Origin: Delphinus delphis
Lineage: Eukaryota > Chordata > Mammalia > Artiodactyla > Delphinidae
Direction of reading: 5' to 3'
Length of the DNA: 64,000 bases
Assembly: GCF_949987515.2 (NCBI RefSeq)
Contig: NC_082703.1
Span: 14,904,680 to 14,968,679, forward strand
The translations under genes were made by a program, and so were the position numbers. The notes under the pieces are model-generated. The model was not told the origin of the DNA. It ran no database searches and was given only the letters and a program-made list of their open reading frames with translations. This document shows, piece after piece, positions 1 through 12,394 of the stretch (positions are counted from its first letter, which is position 1; every line of letters begins with the position of its first letter).

Positions 1-74
1 GTGGCCCTGCAGGATCCACTATAGAAGATACAACACCTTTTAAAAGAGCGACACACTGTATGCAATTACAATAA

Positions 75-335
75 CTGTTAACACTTACAGAACACTGAGA
101 ATATGCCAGGAAGCTTTCTAAGTGCTTTGATTAAAGTGACTCCTTTCACCCTCACAACAACCTTATGCAGTAAGATGTGTTAATATCATGCCCATTTCAC
201 AGATGAGGACGCTAAGGCACAGAGAGGTTAAGTAACCTGTTCATACTTACCCACGTTGTAAGTGGCAGAATGGGGATTCAAGCCCCGTAAGTCTGCCTCC
301 AAGATCCATGCTTTTAATTGCCACCCGCTACTGCT
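75..335 (-). repeat. MIR SINE (ancient, mammal-wide)
   Basis: The core words are present in reverse orientation: a stretch like 'cagatgaggacgctaaggca', then 'agagaggttaagtaacctg', then 'gcagaatggggattcaagcc'. This is the standard MIR core. It is diverged, with no target duplication visible. Confidence 0.8.
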
Positions 336-729
336 TCTGACAACCACAGCGGCACCTGCCCCGATGCAGCGCAAAGGCCTGACTGTGAAGACATGTTACG
401 AGTACACTCAAACAGGTGCAAAAAACAGATCTGCTTTACCTCCAAGGCTAAATACCAAATGCTGAAGGCTAACAATGGTGCTAAAATAATTTTCTAACCC
501 AACTAGGCAATATTTTGTTAGTATTGTAACTAGCCCCATGGTCCTACCTGAAACTGCTCAAAGTTAAATGTTCTTTCTGGTCTGCAATTCATCTTAGTGG
601 GATATTGTTTATGGCAAGTCTAGTAAATAACATGTAAATACTCAGATGTAGTTTTGCAGTCACATGAGACCACGTCTCTGTTCTCTATCACCTCTAGTTA
701 TGAAGCAAAAGGCAAACCATTTGATAATG

Positions 730-812
730 AAGCTCCAGGAAGGCAGGGACCTGGTCAGTCTTGGTTATCAGCTGTATCTGCGCAGAGCGGGGGGCTCAAT
801 AGGTAACTGAAG
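730..812 (+). repeat. L2 LINE 3' end fragment
   Basis: It matches the L2 tail pattern 'gctcc..ggcagggacctg..' running into 'ctcaataggtaactgaa'. It is short and strongly diverged. Confidence 0.55.
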
Positions 813-1963
813 CACCTCTTACATTGTGTTGCCCAGCATTTCCTCACACCTGCCTCCTTGCTCTCATCCGCCTCCCAGTTCTTGTTCCTGTATCATCAGC
901 ATCCTCACTTAATTGTTAACATCCTCCCTTGCATCCCCGTTTGCTGCAGTTTCTGCTCCGACTAGAGACCTGGATCTCCCCGAAGCACACCTCTTCTCTT
1001 GCAGCTTTCTCTTGCTTCCATATCCCATAAAGTTATCTGCAGGAAGAGCTGTTCTCTCTGAACTGCTGTTTCCTAATCCTTAGGCTCCCACTTCTTTTGA
1101 AGTTGAGGCCACCAACTCTATGTCAATCTACTCTCTTGCTGCTCCTCCTTCTTCATGGAAGACTTTAGCCCTTAGTTCATACACTTCCCTTTCACTCCAA
1201 CTCTGACAGACTCACCAGGAGGCAAAGTCCCTGTAGACACTGCAACCTTACAATTCCATCTGTGCTGTAACCTTGCAATTCCAAGACCATCACTGGACAT
1301 AGTCTGGGTCGTTTAATCCCTAGAGGGCTTCCTTCAGAAGTTCTCAGCTCCAATACCTCAGTCTGATATCAACCTCCCATCTTATCTCTCTCCTTCCACG
1401 GCTGGGCTCTGGGTAAGCCACTCACTCCTTCCTCTCTGACACTCACCCTCAATTCCCTGGAATCCTGGCTTCTTACTGCCTTCAACCAGAAAAACCTCCA
1501 CATTGAATTAAAGTTGCAATTCACCCCTTCTTTTTCCTCCCTGAGATAGTGAATTACTGCTGGAGAAGATCCCATAGCTTTGCAGACAAGGAGCCATTAC
1601 CACTCCAAGCTCTCTAACCTCAGTGGAGCTCTTGACTTATTCCTGGACCTTTCCCTCTCCACTCCTTAGTGATTCCTCCAAACCTTCCCCACTCATCTCA
1701 AGCTCTGAACCATTTTTAGCAGATTGCATTGCCCGAACTGCATTAAGAAAGTTGAGACTATCAGTTACACTCTATGTCAGCTCCCCAGACACTCCTTGCC
1801 AAGTAATCTCTTACCCCAATGATCTCCACCCCATTTCCACTAGTCTCAGGGTAGGGGTGCCCTTCTCCTAGGCAACACTCTTCTCCCCTGTGCTTTTCAT
1901 CGTCTTCAGAATTCTTGCTTTCACCATTTTCTTATCCCTTTCTCAGAGTTTCAACTTCTATTT
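813..1963. other. Pyrimidine-rich unique-looking stretch, no gene seen
   Basis: This is a C/T-rich region with several short open frames on both strands, none with recognisable protein features. It precedes an L2 tail at about 2.46 kb, so part may be a decayed L2 body, but I could not align it with confidence. Confidence 0.4.
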
Positions 1964-2039
1964 CTCCCTTCCTCCCTCCCTCCCTTCCTTCCTCCCTCCC
2001 TCTCTCCCGTTCTTCCTTCCTTCCTCTTCCTCCTTCCCC
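1964..2039. repeat. (CCCT/CCTT)n pyrimidine tract
   Basis: This is a nearly pure C/T tract built of CCTT and CCCT units. It creates the apparent Ser/Leu/Pro-rich open frames across it. Confidence 0.9.
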
Positions 2040-2457
2040 ATCTTCATCCTCTTTAACTGGCAACTTCCCCTTCAGCTTAAGTCTCTCTCATCCTGATTAA
2101 AAAACAAACAGTCCAAACCAAAATAACAAAAGCAACAATTAACAGAAAACCAAAACATATCTGGAACCAATTCTCTCCTATCCCAAACAATCCCCGTCTA
2201 TCACTCTTTTTCCATATCAGACAAATGTCTCCAGATGACAAGCCTCCACTAATGTCATCCCTTCCTTGACACACCTGGCTGTTTCTTGTCTTTCTACGTG
2301 TCATCCACTCTCCCTGAAATATCTTTGCCTGCCAGGACCCTCTAGGCTGTGTTGGGGTTTCTCCCTGGAATTGCTTTGGGACATTGTGCCCACTTCTACT
2401 ACTTCTACCATTTCTATCTTCACTCTACTTGAGTAGTAGGGAGTAAGACCCTTTTGC
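2040..2457. other. No gene or recognised repeat
   Basis: Mixed C-rich and A-rich sequence between the pyrimidine tract and the next L2 tail. Nothing was identified. Confidence 0.4.
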
Positions 2458-2552
2458 ACATGGAACATGCCATGTTCATTGTTGTATCTCCATTGTCCAG
2501 CACAATGCTTGGCACGTGGGACAGCATCAGTAAGTGTCTATTGAATAAATGT
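2458..2552 (+). repeat. L2 LINE 3' end fragment
   Basis: It has the L2 tail signature 'ccagcacaatgcttggcac' followed by 'ctattgaataaatg'. It is ancient, with no target duplication. Confidence 0.75.
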
Positions 2553-3096
2553 TTCCATATAAAGTTCTACCAAACGGCTCTGTTCCATTCATTTTACCTC
2601 TTTATTGCTTTAATATGATTTGATCATTTCTGACCCAAGTAATCACTGCTCCCTGACAGAACAATATTGCTCCCATGTGCTTCATTAAGCTTCTGCAAAT
2701 ATCTTAGATAGTTCTTTGTAGTTCAGAGTTCTGGTTGAAGTCAGCTGGCCAACAGAACATCATTTCTTCACTCATGTGTTCTCCTCCGATGACTTCTGCA
2801 CTTAGGGAAGTCATAGACTAATAAAATTTCCAAACTATGTGGGCACAGGATTTGATTGCTAATTTTTATTACCTTAAGTAAGTGCATTAATCCACATAAT
2901 CCAAAACCAACTTCTAGATCACTATAATTTCATAAAAGTTAGGATATTCTAATACAACAGAAAAGTAAGAAGGAATAAATAAAGACAGAATAAAGGACAA
3001 GACTCTAAATTGAATGCTTAAAAAATTAATACTGATTTAGTATTAACTTAATAAAGTATTAGTGCATTCAATACTTTCAAAAATTCAGTATGTTGC

Positions 3097-3492
3097 TGTA
3101 TTAGTCTGCTCAGGCTGCCATAACAGCATACCAGAGACTCGGTGGCTTAAACAACAGAAATTTATTTCCTCACAGTTCTGGAGGCTGGAAATCTAAAGTC
3201 AAGGTGCTGGCAGGGCTGGTGTCTGGTGAGGACTGTCTTTCTGGACTGTAGACAGCCACCTTCCAGCTGTGTCCTCACACGGCCTTTTCTGTCTGCATGC
3301 GCTCTCCTGGTGCCTCTTGCTCTTCTTCTAAACGCTAGCCTTTCTAGATTAGGACCCTGCCCTTTAGACCTCATTTCATCTCAGTTACCTCTTTATAGGC
3401 CCTATCTCCAAATACAGTCACTGAATTCTGAGGTCCTGGGGGTTAGGACTTCAAAATATAAATTTGGAGGGGCCACAATTCAGTCCATAATA
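3097..3492 (-). repeat. MLT1-type LTR (MaLR, ancient ERVL relative)
   Basis: In reverse orientation it shows the MLT1 end 'tgtattagtctgctcaggct', the 'aacaacagaaatttatttc' segment, and the opening side ('ggttaggacttcaaaatata'). It is a nearly full-length solo LTR about 400 bp long, diverged, with no internal coding region. Confidence 0.85.
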
Positions 3493-3844
3493 ATTGCTCA
3501 TTTCTCATTTTGTTGTAGGTCACTGGAAATTTCATCTTGGATTGGCACGAATCTGCAGGCCAGGATTTGGGAAACATGGTTCTAAACATTGCAAATATCA
3601 CTATACTGCCTCTAAAAAACTACTTATTTTATTTCTGTATAGGTTTAGACCTTTTTGCCGTACCTCTTGGTAGTATATAGTATTTAATTTTTGTTCTTTG
3701 TGAAATTTTCCATTTCTTTTAAATGCAAAATGCTTTGAGGCAAAGTCCTAGGATGCAAGGATTTCTTGGACAAATTTATCTATCCTATCAAAAATATTCA
3801 CTGAGCACCTACCATGTAAATAGAAGCAATTGAATCCTGTCAGC

Positions 3845-4052
3845 TGTGGTGTCATGGAAAGAAAACTATGCTTAAAATAATAAGATCTGGATTCTAGCCA
3901 CCTCTCTGAGACTAAGCTTCTTCATTTTTAAAATAGAGATAATAACATACGTTTCCTTAATATCTTTGAAGGGATTCCATGAGGGGGATTTATGTTGAAG
4001 TTTTTTTTTAATGTGTAAAGCACTATACAAATAAAGGTACAATAATAATTAT
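3845..4052 (+). repeat. MIR SINE fragment
   Basis: It keeps the MIR order: 'gatctggattctagcc', 'cttcatttttaaaatagag', then 'tgtaaagcactatacaaat'. Highly diverged. Confidence 0.65.
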
Positions 4053-4169
4053 TAGAGATAACATAGTTGGGTTAAAAATATTTTGAAACATGAAAGAATT
4101 AGGTGAAAAAGCAATTGTGTAATAATACACAATCCACTTTATAAAGTTATTAGACTACTTGATCAGGGA

Positions 4170-4870
4170 AATGGCCTGCCTCCTGATTTCAGCAAAGCAT
4201 CTTACAAAGTTTTAACGATGTTCTTTCAGACTGGATGGGTGCTGGGAACAACTAGATAGAGTCGTATTTTGGCCAAGCAGCTGACTTTTAAGAGTATTGA
4301 TAACTGGATGAATATGGAGACAAATCTTTATTTTGTCATTGATCTTGTCCTAAGTAACATTTTGGTTAAATAAAATAAAAAAAATCCTTGATTATCAGTT
4401 CCAAGTGGCATGCTTACAAAATCTATGGATGTCACAAAGCTAAAATAAAGAGCTGGTATATGAAGAGATAAAGACTCAAAATTATCTCAGTAGGCTGGAA
4501 TGATGGGTAAGGGGAGGTGTATGTAAAGTAAGCAAGATAAGATTTAACTGGGACATATGCCAACCCTATATTTAGATTAAGAAAAAAGCAAAACAAAACA
4601 AAACCCTGCTGCACAAGAGAAAAGGCTTGAGGATTCTATGTCCTGTTAAAAAGACCTCTTGCTTATAGGTGATCAAAGCTTATTATGAACCATCAATATG
4701 ATGTAAGTGATAAAAAGACAAAGAATAAATATATAGCAATTATAGACTACATTAATACTGTCACAGGCCTAGACTAAGGAAGGAAAGAATCCTACCACGT
4801 CCTACCTTGCTCAGAGCAGATGGAGAGTATCTTATTCACTACACAGGGCTTCTAGCAAGCTAGGAAGCAT
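4170..4870 (+). pseudogene. L3/CR1 LINE fossil: reverse-transcriptase remnant
   Basis: The stretch follows the order of the CR1/L3 reverse-transcriptase region: a 'ttcagcaaagcatcttacaaa' block (the DFSKAFD-like part), a decayed catalytic stretch at 4422-4442 translating as SMDVTKL where the family has F-A-D-D-T-K-L, then 'gggacatatgccaaccctat', and a downstream 'gcattaat'-like block near 4750. Both key aspartates are no longer intact and frames are broken. Known: L3/CR1 elements have been inactive since before the placental radiation. Family is assigned by pattern memory. Confidence 0.6.
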
Positions 4871-5190
4871 CTAGAAGAGACTGTTTAAAGATCCTGAAAC
4901 CCTTCCCAGTAAGAAAATGCTGACATAATTAAGGAGATACACCCTGGAAATAAGAGATGGTATCTTTCTTGTCTTGCTTTCAAATATTTGATGGTTCATC
5001 ATGTAGAAAAGTGAGCAAACATTTTATGTGATGCTCCAAAGAATGGCCCCATTATAACTGTCCTGCTAAGGTGTCTGACCAAACGGTAATAGCACAATAC
5101 TGTGAGTAAGAAGAGTGTCTTGACCCTAAAGGCACACTTCTATTGAGGCTCAGGATTTACACAAAGAAAAGGTAAGTTTGATCAAGAGCT

Positions 5191-5420
5191 GTAAAATAGT
5201 TAGCTGGTTGGAAGCAGCAGCAGAGCCCAGGGAGATCACCTCGGTGCTTTGCGACGACCTAGAGGGGTGGGATAGGGAGGGTGGGAGGGAGGCTCAAGAG
5301 GGAGGGGATATGGGGATGTATGTATGCATATGGCTGATTCACTTTGTTGTGCAGCAGAAACCAACACAGTATTGTGAAGCAATTATACTCCAATAAAGAT
5401 CTATTAAAAGAAAAAAAAAG
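5191..5420 (+). repeat. LINE-1 3' end, 5'-truncated
   Basis: It contains the L1 3' UTR signature of this genome: 'gtgctttgcgacgacctaga', a G-rich 'gggtgggatagggagg' stretch, 'gattcactttgttg', and the end 'tactccaataaagatct' with an A tail. The same tail ends the copies at 52.2 and 57.1 kb. No clean target duplication was found. Confidence 0.85.
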
Positions 5421-5956
5421 AACTGAAACCAGAAAGGTAATCTCACCATGGATAGACCACATAGGTTCACTCTTAAACTGCCACGTATATCTTAAAGTCC
5501 ATTATCATTAAGCTATAAAATGTTCACACAAAGTCATCTGAGGGACTGAGGGAAATGGGAAGCTCTCATATGATCCCCTCCTCAAACCTTGCAATAGCAG
5601 AGCAGAACTTGGGGTAACTCCCAGAAAACAGTTGGAATAGTTTCAGGTTAAACCAAAGCTGAGCTATTAACACCAGTCTGAAAGCGTTCGGAATGCATGT
5701 GGAATTCATTAGCATGAGAGGTGAAATCAGTTAAAATTATGAATAGCCACGCAAATATTATAGATAAATTAATGGATACAGAGCTAAAATGAGTTTTGAA
5801 GGAATACATTGTTATTGGGGATTTTCTGAACTTCTGGGCATGCATGTCGGAGAGTAACAGTAACAATGCTTTTTCCAACTGTTCTGGGATGTTCATTGTA
5901 ACGTGGATTTGCTCCAATGTGGTTGCTCTTGTGTGAGTTCTCCTCTAGAACAATAA

Positions 5957-5990
5957 ATATTGCGTGCGTGCGTGTGTGTGTGTGTTGTGT
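5957..5990. repeat. (TG)n microsatellite, short
   Basis: Alternating GCGT and GT units, interrupted once. Confidence 0.85.
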
Positions 5991-7394
5991 TTATATACTT
6001 ACAGATGTACAGGTATGTGTATACATACAACTAACATCAGATTAAAAGAAAACAACTACCAAAAATTTCGAATATTTATTATTGATTTTATTCTTTTTCC
6101 TGTTTCCTTACTACATGATATTGAACCTAAGAAGAGTTAACAAACCACATAACCTGTTTTAACTGAAAATAGCAACTGACTAGAAATATCCTTATCTGAG
6201 CAGGTCCTGGGGCTGGTCTTCCCACTGCACATCCTGTGATGGCCTGAAAGTGTGCTTAAAAAGAGGAGGAATTGTTACTCTAGGCCTCTGCCATATGCTA
6301 ATTTCATTTCCCCTCTTCTCTAATACCATCATGTATTAAGAAGTTAGAGTCTGAAAAACAACTACAAAAAAAAAAAAAAGACAAAGGCAGCAGATGCTTA
6401 GGAGTAACAAAAACATGGCTAAGTTATAACATCTGGACTTCATCACTGCAACCCTGACGTCAGGACACAGCCCAGATGTTAACTATAGTAACCATCTAAA
6501 GTTTGGGTGAATGTGGTCTTTCCTTTAATTTGCAAAATCCTTTTTGCAAAAATCCTTGAAAACATAACAGCTTAGGGATATAAGTAGTCTACCAAATATT
6601 TAGGAGACCAACTTTGGGATCACACAAATACACTGGCTTTCTATGTGCACTCATCTCCTTGGCATGCTGTGGTCACCTACCTGGAATCCCACTCCCCCAG
6701 CCCGCCGGCCCCCAGGAAAAGAATAATGAAAAAAAAAGAAGTACTTGGAAAGAATAGCAAGAAGGGAAATTGTGAATGTAAAAATGAGAAGTGACTAGTC
6801 CTGAGCCTTAACAGACATGTGGATATAAATCAGGACACTCTTCCTACACACTCAAGGGCAGGCTGTCTTGTCCAGTTGTAGCCTGCTGGGATGAGCATCC
6901 AGATTTCCATGTTTTATGTATAGTCTCCACATTTTCTAGGCAGTTGAAGAACAAGGGAAGACTTATTAGAATGCAGATGGAAAAGAAAACAATGAACTAT
7001 ATCTTAAATTTCTTTCCGCTTTTGATTACTATATTGAATTGATGGGTAATTGACGCCTTATATACTTTTCACAGTTGTATAGTTAATGAAGCTATGCTAC
7101 ATGGGCTTGTCTTTGGGCTGATATTGAAATAAAATGGAACAAAATTTCCTTCCCTATCTCCTAACCCACCCACACTCCCAACTGTCAAATATCACTGGAG
7201 AAACTGATTAGAAAAAGACCAAACTATGGTCTTTTTGGTTAAAAAAGGTCTTTATGGTTAAAAATCTGACTTACTCATAGATGGAAGTTCTGAATATAAT
7301 ACATATACCTTTCTGTGATTTCATATCCTGGGGCTGTGACATGACTAAAAGTCACTTTGCATTTAACAAAATATTTAGAGTTCATTTAACGAAT
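5991..7394. other. No gene or clear repeat
   Basis: AT-rich unique-looking sequence with a short A run at about 6366-6379. No splice-flanked coding frame was recognised. Confidence 0.4.
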
Positions 7395-7660
7395 ACTTAG
7401 AAGGCAGAAGAGTGCTGGTTAAGGGCACAGACCCTGGAGACAGATTATCTGGATTCAAATCCTGACTCACTTACTATATGATCTTAGAAGAGTTACAGCC
7501 TTCTGGGAGGAGTTTAGAATATCGCTGAGTGTCGATTTATGTATTATAAAATGGGGAAAGTGATACTTAACTTACTGTATTTTTGTGAAAATTAGTGATA
7601 AATGTATGAAAAGCCTACAGTAGTACGTCATAAAACAGTTCAATACATAGCATCATTCAT
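7395..7660 (+). repeat. MIR SINE
   Basis: The order matches full-length MIR: 'tggttaagggcacagaccct', 'ggattcaaatcctgactca', 'ttataaaatggggaaag'. It is interrupted downstream by a younger SINE. Confidence 0.8.
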
Positions 7661-7742
7661 CATATTAAAGGCAGAGATAAGTCCTGTCCATCTTTGTATC
7701 CCGATATACAGTGACTTGATAAGTGTTCAGCAAATAGTTTTT

Positions 7743-7946
7743 TTTTTTTTTTTGTGGTACGCGGGCCTCTCACCGCTGCGGCCTCTCCCCTTGCGGAGCA
7801 CAGGCTCCGGACGCGCAGGCTCAGCGGCCATGGCTCACGGGCCCAGCACCTCCGCGGCAATGTGGGATCTTCCCGGTCCGGGGCACGAACCTGTGTCCCT
7901 TGCATCGGCAGGCGGACGCTCAACCACTGCGCCACCAGGGAAGCCC
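7743..7946 (-). repeat. CHR-type tRNA-derived SINE, short form
   Basis: In reverse orientation it runs from a T run through a CpG-rich unit to the tRNA-like head, with B box 'ccggggcacgaacctg' and start 'ccaccagggaagccc'. A 14-bp direct repeat (agcaaatagttttt) flanks it at 7729-7742 and 7947-7960, showing target-primed insertion. CHR SINEs are typical of whales, hippos and ruminants. Several overlapping open frames here are only this SINE. Confidence 0.95.
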
Positions 7947-8099
7947 AGCAAATAGTTTTTGAATACATAAATGAAAGAGCAAAGAGTAAATGAACAGATT
8001 CAGGGGTTGAAACCACAGCCTTCCACTGTAGCCAAGTGAGTTTACCCCAGGTTTCCTGAACTAACCAGGCTATTGTTTTCACTGTCTCTGTGCCCTTTG

Positions 8100-8330
8100 C
8101 CAGGGTTCACAATGTTTCCTCTTTCTGCATCTTGCCCACTTTTGCCTGAATTTACTAGCCTAGTCCCATCCTGTCATGATCACTTTGCAGATGACTTCAG
8201 GGACACCTTCCTTGTAATACCCACAGCGCTGGGCATTAATGTCGTCCAAAGTCATCTCTGCAGTGCATGGCAGAATGCCTAACCTACAGGAAGTTATTAA
8301 TATTTGTTAAATAAAAGAATATTGCCTTTT
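8100..8330 (+). repeat. Possible L2 3' end fragment
   Basis: The end 'gcatggcagaatgcctaacc' followed by 'aatatttgttaaataaaag' resembles the L2 tail; the upstream part is too diverged to be sure. Confidence 0.4.
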
Positions 8331-8439
8331 TTGTTGTTTAATGTCTAATGTACCTGTCTTGAGAGTAGGGCCTCTGCTCTACTTTTCACCGCAACACAGC
8401 ATCATGATGCACAAATACTTAGGCACATAGCATATTTGG

Positions 8440-8585
8440 ATTTGAAGGACATTTGGCAATAACGTAATTGAACCCCATCTCTACAGATGAAGAACATGAG
8501 GATTCTACAGGTTAACGACTTGCTCAAGTCTCACAGAACTGGTCTAGTTTCAGAGTGGGGAATACAAATCAGACCTCTTGACTAA
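8440..8585 (-). repeat. MIR-like or L3-tail fragment
   Basis: It contains 'ctctacagatgaagaacatg', 'aggttaacgacttgctcaag' and 'cagagtggggaatacaaat', the reversed core shared by MIR and related ancient elements. Confidence 0.55.
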
Positions 8586-10149
8586 TCATGTTTGATTGAA
8601 CAGATGGAAAAAAAATGTCCTAAAGGAGGTTTGTAGTGATCACATGTATTTATTACTAAGTAACTCAAATTTTCAAAATTCCTGAGAACTCAAACAAGGT
8701 CTTACTTAGATTAAGTTATTGCAAGAACAACAGCTTTTTTGGTCACAGATTTCTAAAATAGTTTAACTAGTCAACAGGCAAGGGCAGCCTCCTTGGAGAT
8801 GGCCATAGGTCAGTAACATATTGATTAACATGCAGAATGAAGGATACTCTTAAAATACATTTTGCAGGCTCTGACCCTTCTATTATCTGCAGTCTGTGCA
8901 CTGTCTTGTTTGTATTGGAAGGTATTATCAGGGACCAAGTTCTCCCCTGAACCTCTTTCTGCAGCACTGCAGTCAGGATGGTTGTCCATGGTGGTCATGA
9001 CTTGTGTTGCAAGACCAAGTTTTCTGACGAGAATTTTCTATCTAATCTTCACAGGCAGTTCCCAAGAATGCAAATGCTTATCTTAAAAAAGAAAAGCCAA
9101 AAGTCTGACATGCCCATTGAGCAAGTGAATAGCACTACAGCTATTGGTAGGGATGGATGATCTTGTGTGATAATCTATATGTTTTAGTCATCGTGTGAAT
9201 GGATGCTCTGGTTAAAATGCAGATTCATGAATAAGAAATTGTTTGCTGAATTCAGCATTAAAAGCTTTTTAGGGGGATATCCTGATTATATCAAACATGT
9301 TAGCTGCATACAGGATATGATGCTGACTTTGTTTATGTCAGCTACAGAAAAATTTTTAAAAGAGGAATAGAAGCTGTGGGAAAGCAGTACGCTGAAGGTA
9401 GAATGTTCTCTTAATCCTAAACAGCTGTCTTTGTTTGAATGCATGGGAATTTAATAGCAATCTCTCTCTTTCTCTGACTCTTATAATGTGCTTGGTGAGT
9501 AGCATGCTCTGTATGCATTTTACCATAGCAATGGCAAAGCTGTTTTCTAGCTACCAAAGTGTCTAAGGCAATGTAAGAGGGAAATATTGAAATGTCAACT
9601 TGAAACAAAATATATGTAAGTACCAACAACAGACTTCTCTAAGGATGTTAAATGCCAAGGAGCCACAATTAAGTAATTACTGAAACACAGCAAGTTTCAA
9701 TTCACTTAGACTGCTTTTAGAGTGGTTGCTATCTCAACTTGAATCGCCCCAGCAAATCACAAGTGCAAGGGTGATAGAAACACAACATTCCAGTACCTGA
9801 AGATAAATAGTCTAAGTGTCACACTCCAAACTCTTCAGATCTTTCAACTACTACTCCTTCACATTTTTCTTTAGGGACTGACAAATTATAAATCCTTGAC
9901 TTCACAGAGGAAACTGTAGCTTTACTCTGGATCTCTTGAAGTAACAGGTCAAGAGGACAACCAGAAGTAAGGAAAGAAATAACATTTTTACTTTTGGTTT
10001 ACAAAACTATGCTATGGAAAACAATATGTAAAGAGGAAGTGATTTCGACTTTTGTTAGTTTCTAAAAATGGTTACCCACATATGTCCCCATTTATTTATA
10101 ATATCTGCTTCCTGAGTTTTGTTTCATTCCTATAAGGTTATAGGAACAT
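8586..10149. other. No gene or clear repeat
   Basis: Unique-looking AT-rich sequence with short frames on both strands. None has a recognisable domain. Confidence 0.4.
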
Positions 10150-10370
10150 CATGGACTTGGGATTCAAGAGAACTGAGCTCACATCCATATTTAAACTCTT
10201 ACTAGTTATGTGACTTTTGACAAGTTGCTTAACAGCTTGGGCTTGAGTTTGCTCACTCGTCAATGAGGAAAGGCTATCTGCCTTAAATGGCTGTAGCAGC
10301 GCTCAGAGAGATGCATGTCCCATGTAAACTGCTGGGCTACAGCAGGTCCTCAATGAAAACTGGTTTCTCT
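10150..10370 (+). repeat. MIR SINE
   Basis: 'ggacttgggattcaagaga', 'ttactagttatgtgactttt', 'caagttgcttaac' and 'ctacagcaggtcctcaatga' follow the MIR order. Diverged. Confidence 0.65.
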
Positions 10371-11002
10371 CTCTTCTGATATTTCATTCCTGTGATTTCT
10401 CCAATGGACAGGAGACTGTCTAGAGCTAGCCTTTAGAACACTCAATTTCATTTTGCAACTAGGGAAACAATGACAAAATAAAAAAGTTTAAAAATTATAA
10501 TTACAAAATGCCCACTCAGTTACACCAGTGGTACTTGGCATGAAAATTACGACTATAAAGAAAGATCTTGGCCACCCCAATACTATCCAATACAAGAAAT
10601 TATGAATGTCAAATGCCCACAGACAAACCAGTGCCGTGAATCATAATGAACTGTAATGATCCGAGTTGAGTGAAGTTAGAAATACCTTAATTTAACAAAT
10701 TTTACCAAAACATTTAAACACAGTGCTAGGATTCCCTTACGACCTCAGAGGGATGTGGGCAAGTGAGGGACTCTGAAGGTCATTAGCCTCATGTAAATCT
10801 GCCTCGGACTGTGGGGTGTAGGCAATCAGTGCTTTTTATTATTACTATTATTTTTAAAATAAAGATACTACAATCTTCAAAAACTTTACAACTCTCCAAA
10901 CCCATCATATTTCCTTTGTTTTTTTCCCACCTGCCCTACTTGAATTGGCATGTAAACTTGTTTCTTCTAAGTAAGTGATGGGGATGTTGACTTGTTTGAA
11001 CT

Positions 11003-11059
<57 letters not shown>
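11003..11059. repeat. (TG)n microsatellite
   Basis: About 28 uninterrupted GT units; the length suggests it is polymorphic. It is the source of a spurious Thr-His repeat frame on the minus strand. Confidence 0.95.
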
Positions 11060-11062
<3 letters not shown>

Positions 11063-11524
11063 CTGCCTGAAGAAAAAGTACTGGTATGCTAGGCGGGTGC
11101 ATACCAGCTCTATATACAAGCACCAGAGATGTTTTTTTCTGTTCAAGTAGATTCCCATCTAGCTGGGTGGAGAAGACTAACATATGAAATAGGAACAAAG
11201 AGACGAAATAAATAAAAAGAAGTATATAATTGATTACAGACATTTAAAAATTCTGTGTTACAAGACTGCAAATAAAATGAACATCAGTGAAGGCTGACAT
11301 TGTTCTAAATGTTATAAAAGCAAGAGAATTGAAAGGTGGAGATGACTTGGATTAGGGCATCCTGCTCCGTTTGTTGGAGGAGAAATGAACACAGTGCTTT
11401 AGTGGAACCTAAGGAGAAAAGGATGACTAGATAACAGAGGACCTTCACAAACACATAGAGGTGTTTTGGTTGTGAGTCTGAAAATTGCACAACACAAGGT
11501 TTCTGAGCAAAAACAGTAACAAAG

Positions 11525-11885
11525 TGAAGATGGCAGTGTCATGCAAGATGGATTGAAGTGGTAGATGCTGGAGTCATAGGGACAAGCTTAGAAGAATAGT
11601 TAGACTTTATCTATGTAAAAACAATGGCAGTCTGTGCCCTCATGGTAGATGTGGAACTAGAAAGGAAGGGGCAGACACTGAGATACACAGAAGGCAGATT
11701 TGACAGGATTTGGTCACTGATGTGGTATGAGGGATGAAGGGTGGGGGAGGCAACCTATAGAAGGCTATGAGGTTAACCTTGCAATTGTTGAGTTTAATCT
11801 GATGTTGCAAGACCTCCAACATTTACTGGACATGTCCAGTAGACAGCTGGAGATAGAGGATTAGAGTTTAAAGGTGAGGATAGGA
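11525..11885 (+). repeat. Fragment of an ancient unnamed repeat family
   Basis: G-rich text such as 'tggacatgtccagtagacag' followed by 'ctggagatagaggatta' belongs to a high-copy mammalian repeat I recognise but cannot name. Related pieces occur at 12.4-13.0, 42.9-43.2, 47.2-47.4 and 56.3-56.8 kb. Confidence 0.45.
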
Positions 11886-11888
11886 CAG

Positions 11889-11954
11889 ATAAAGCTGGCT
11901 AGCTAGCTGGCTAGCTAGATGTGTAGATCGATAGATAGACAGATAGATAGATAA
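11889..11954. repeat. (TAGC)n/(GATA)n compound microsatellite
   Basis: GCTAGCTAG-type units change into GATAGATAGACAGATA units. Imperfect tetranucleotide repeat. Confidence 0.85.
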
Positions 11955-12394
11955 AGGAGAAAGACTCAACTGATGTTGGATGGATACAAGTGTAACTATC
12001 ATATCATTTATATATATATGGTACTTTGAGCTTTAGGAATTATCAACATAGAAGCAAGAATATAATCCAAAAATAATTCACAAAAAAACAATATATGTGA
12101 TGTACAAGGGGGAGGGTACTGATTCAAATAGCTTCTGAGTGTGTAGTTGATTGAGAAAGAATGTGAGGTAGACGTTTTGCCTCAACTCCCTGATACTTAT
12201 TTTTTTCTTTTAGTTGGTCCTATACAAAATGTACTTGTATATTTTGATATATTATATTCATATATGCATTTCTGCATTTGGCAATATGTGTATGTGCATT
12301 TGGTTTTGGCTTCAAAGAAGAATGTAGATTCTAGAAGGAGAGAAAGAGAGACAATAAACACACATACAACATACTGGGATAAATGGATTGCAAT

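Noticed and set aside
7602..8082. Overlapping frames up to 140 codons on both strands
   Set aside because: They cover the short-form CHR SINE; similar shadows occur over every other SINE.
10905..11243. Minus-strand frame with Thr-His repeat
   Set aside because: Translation of a (TG)n microsatellite; the same applies at 26791-27087, 31061-31291 and 61786-62262.
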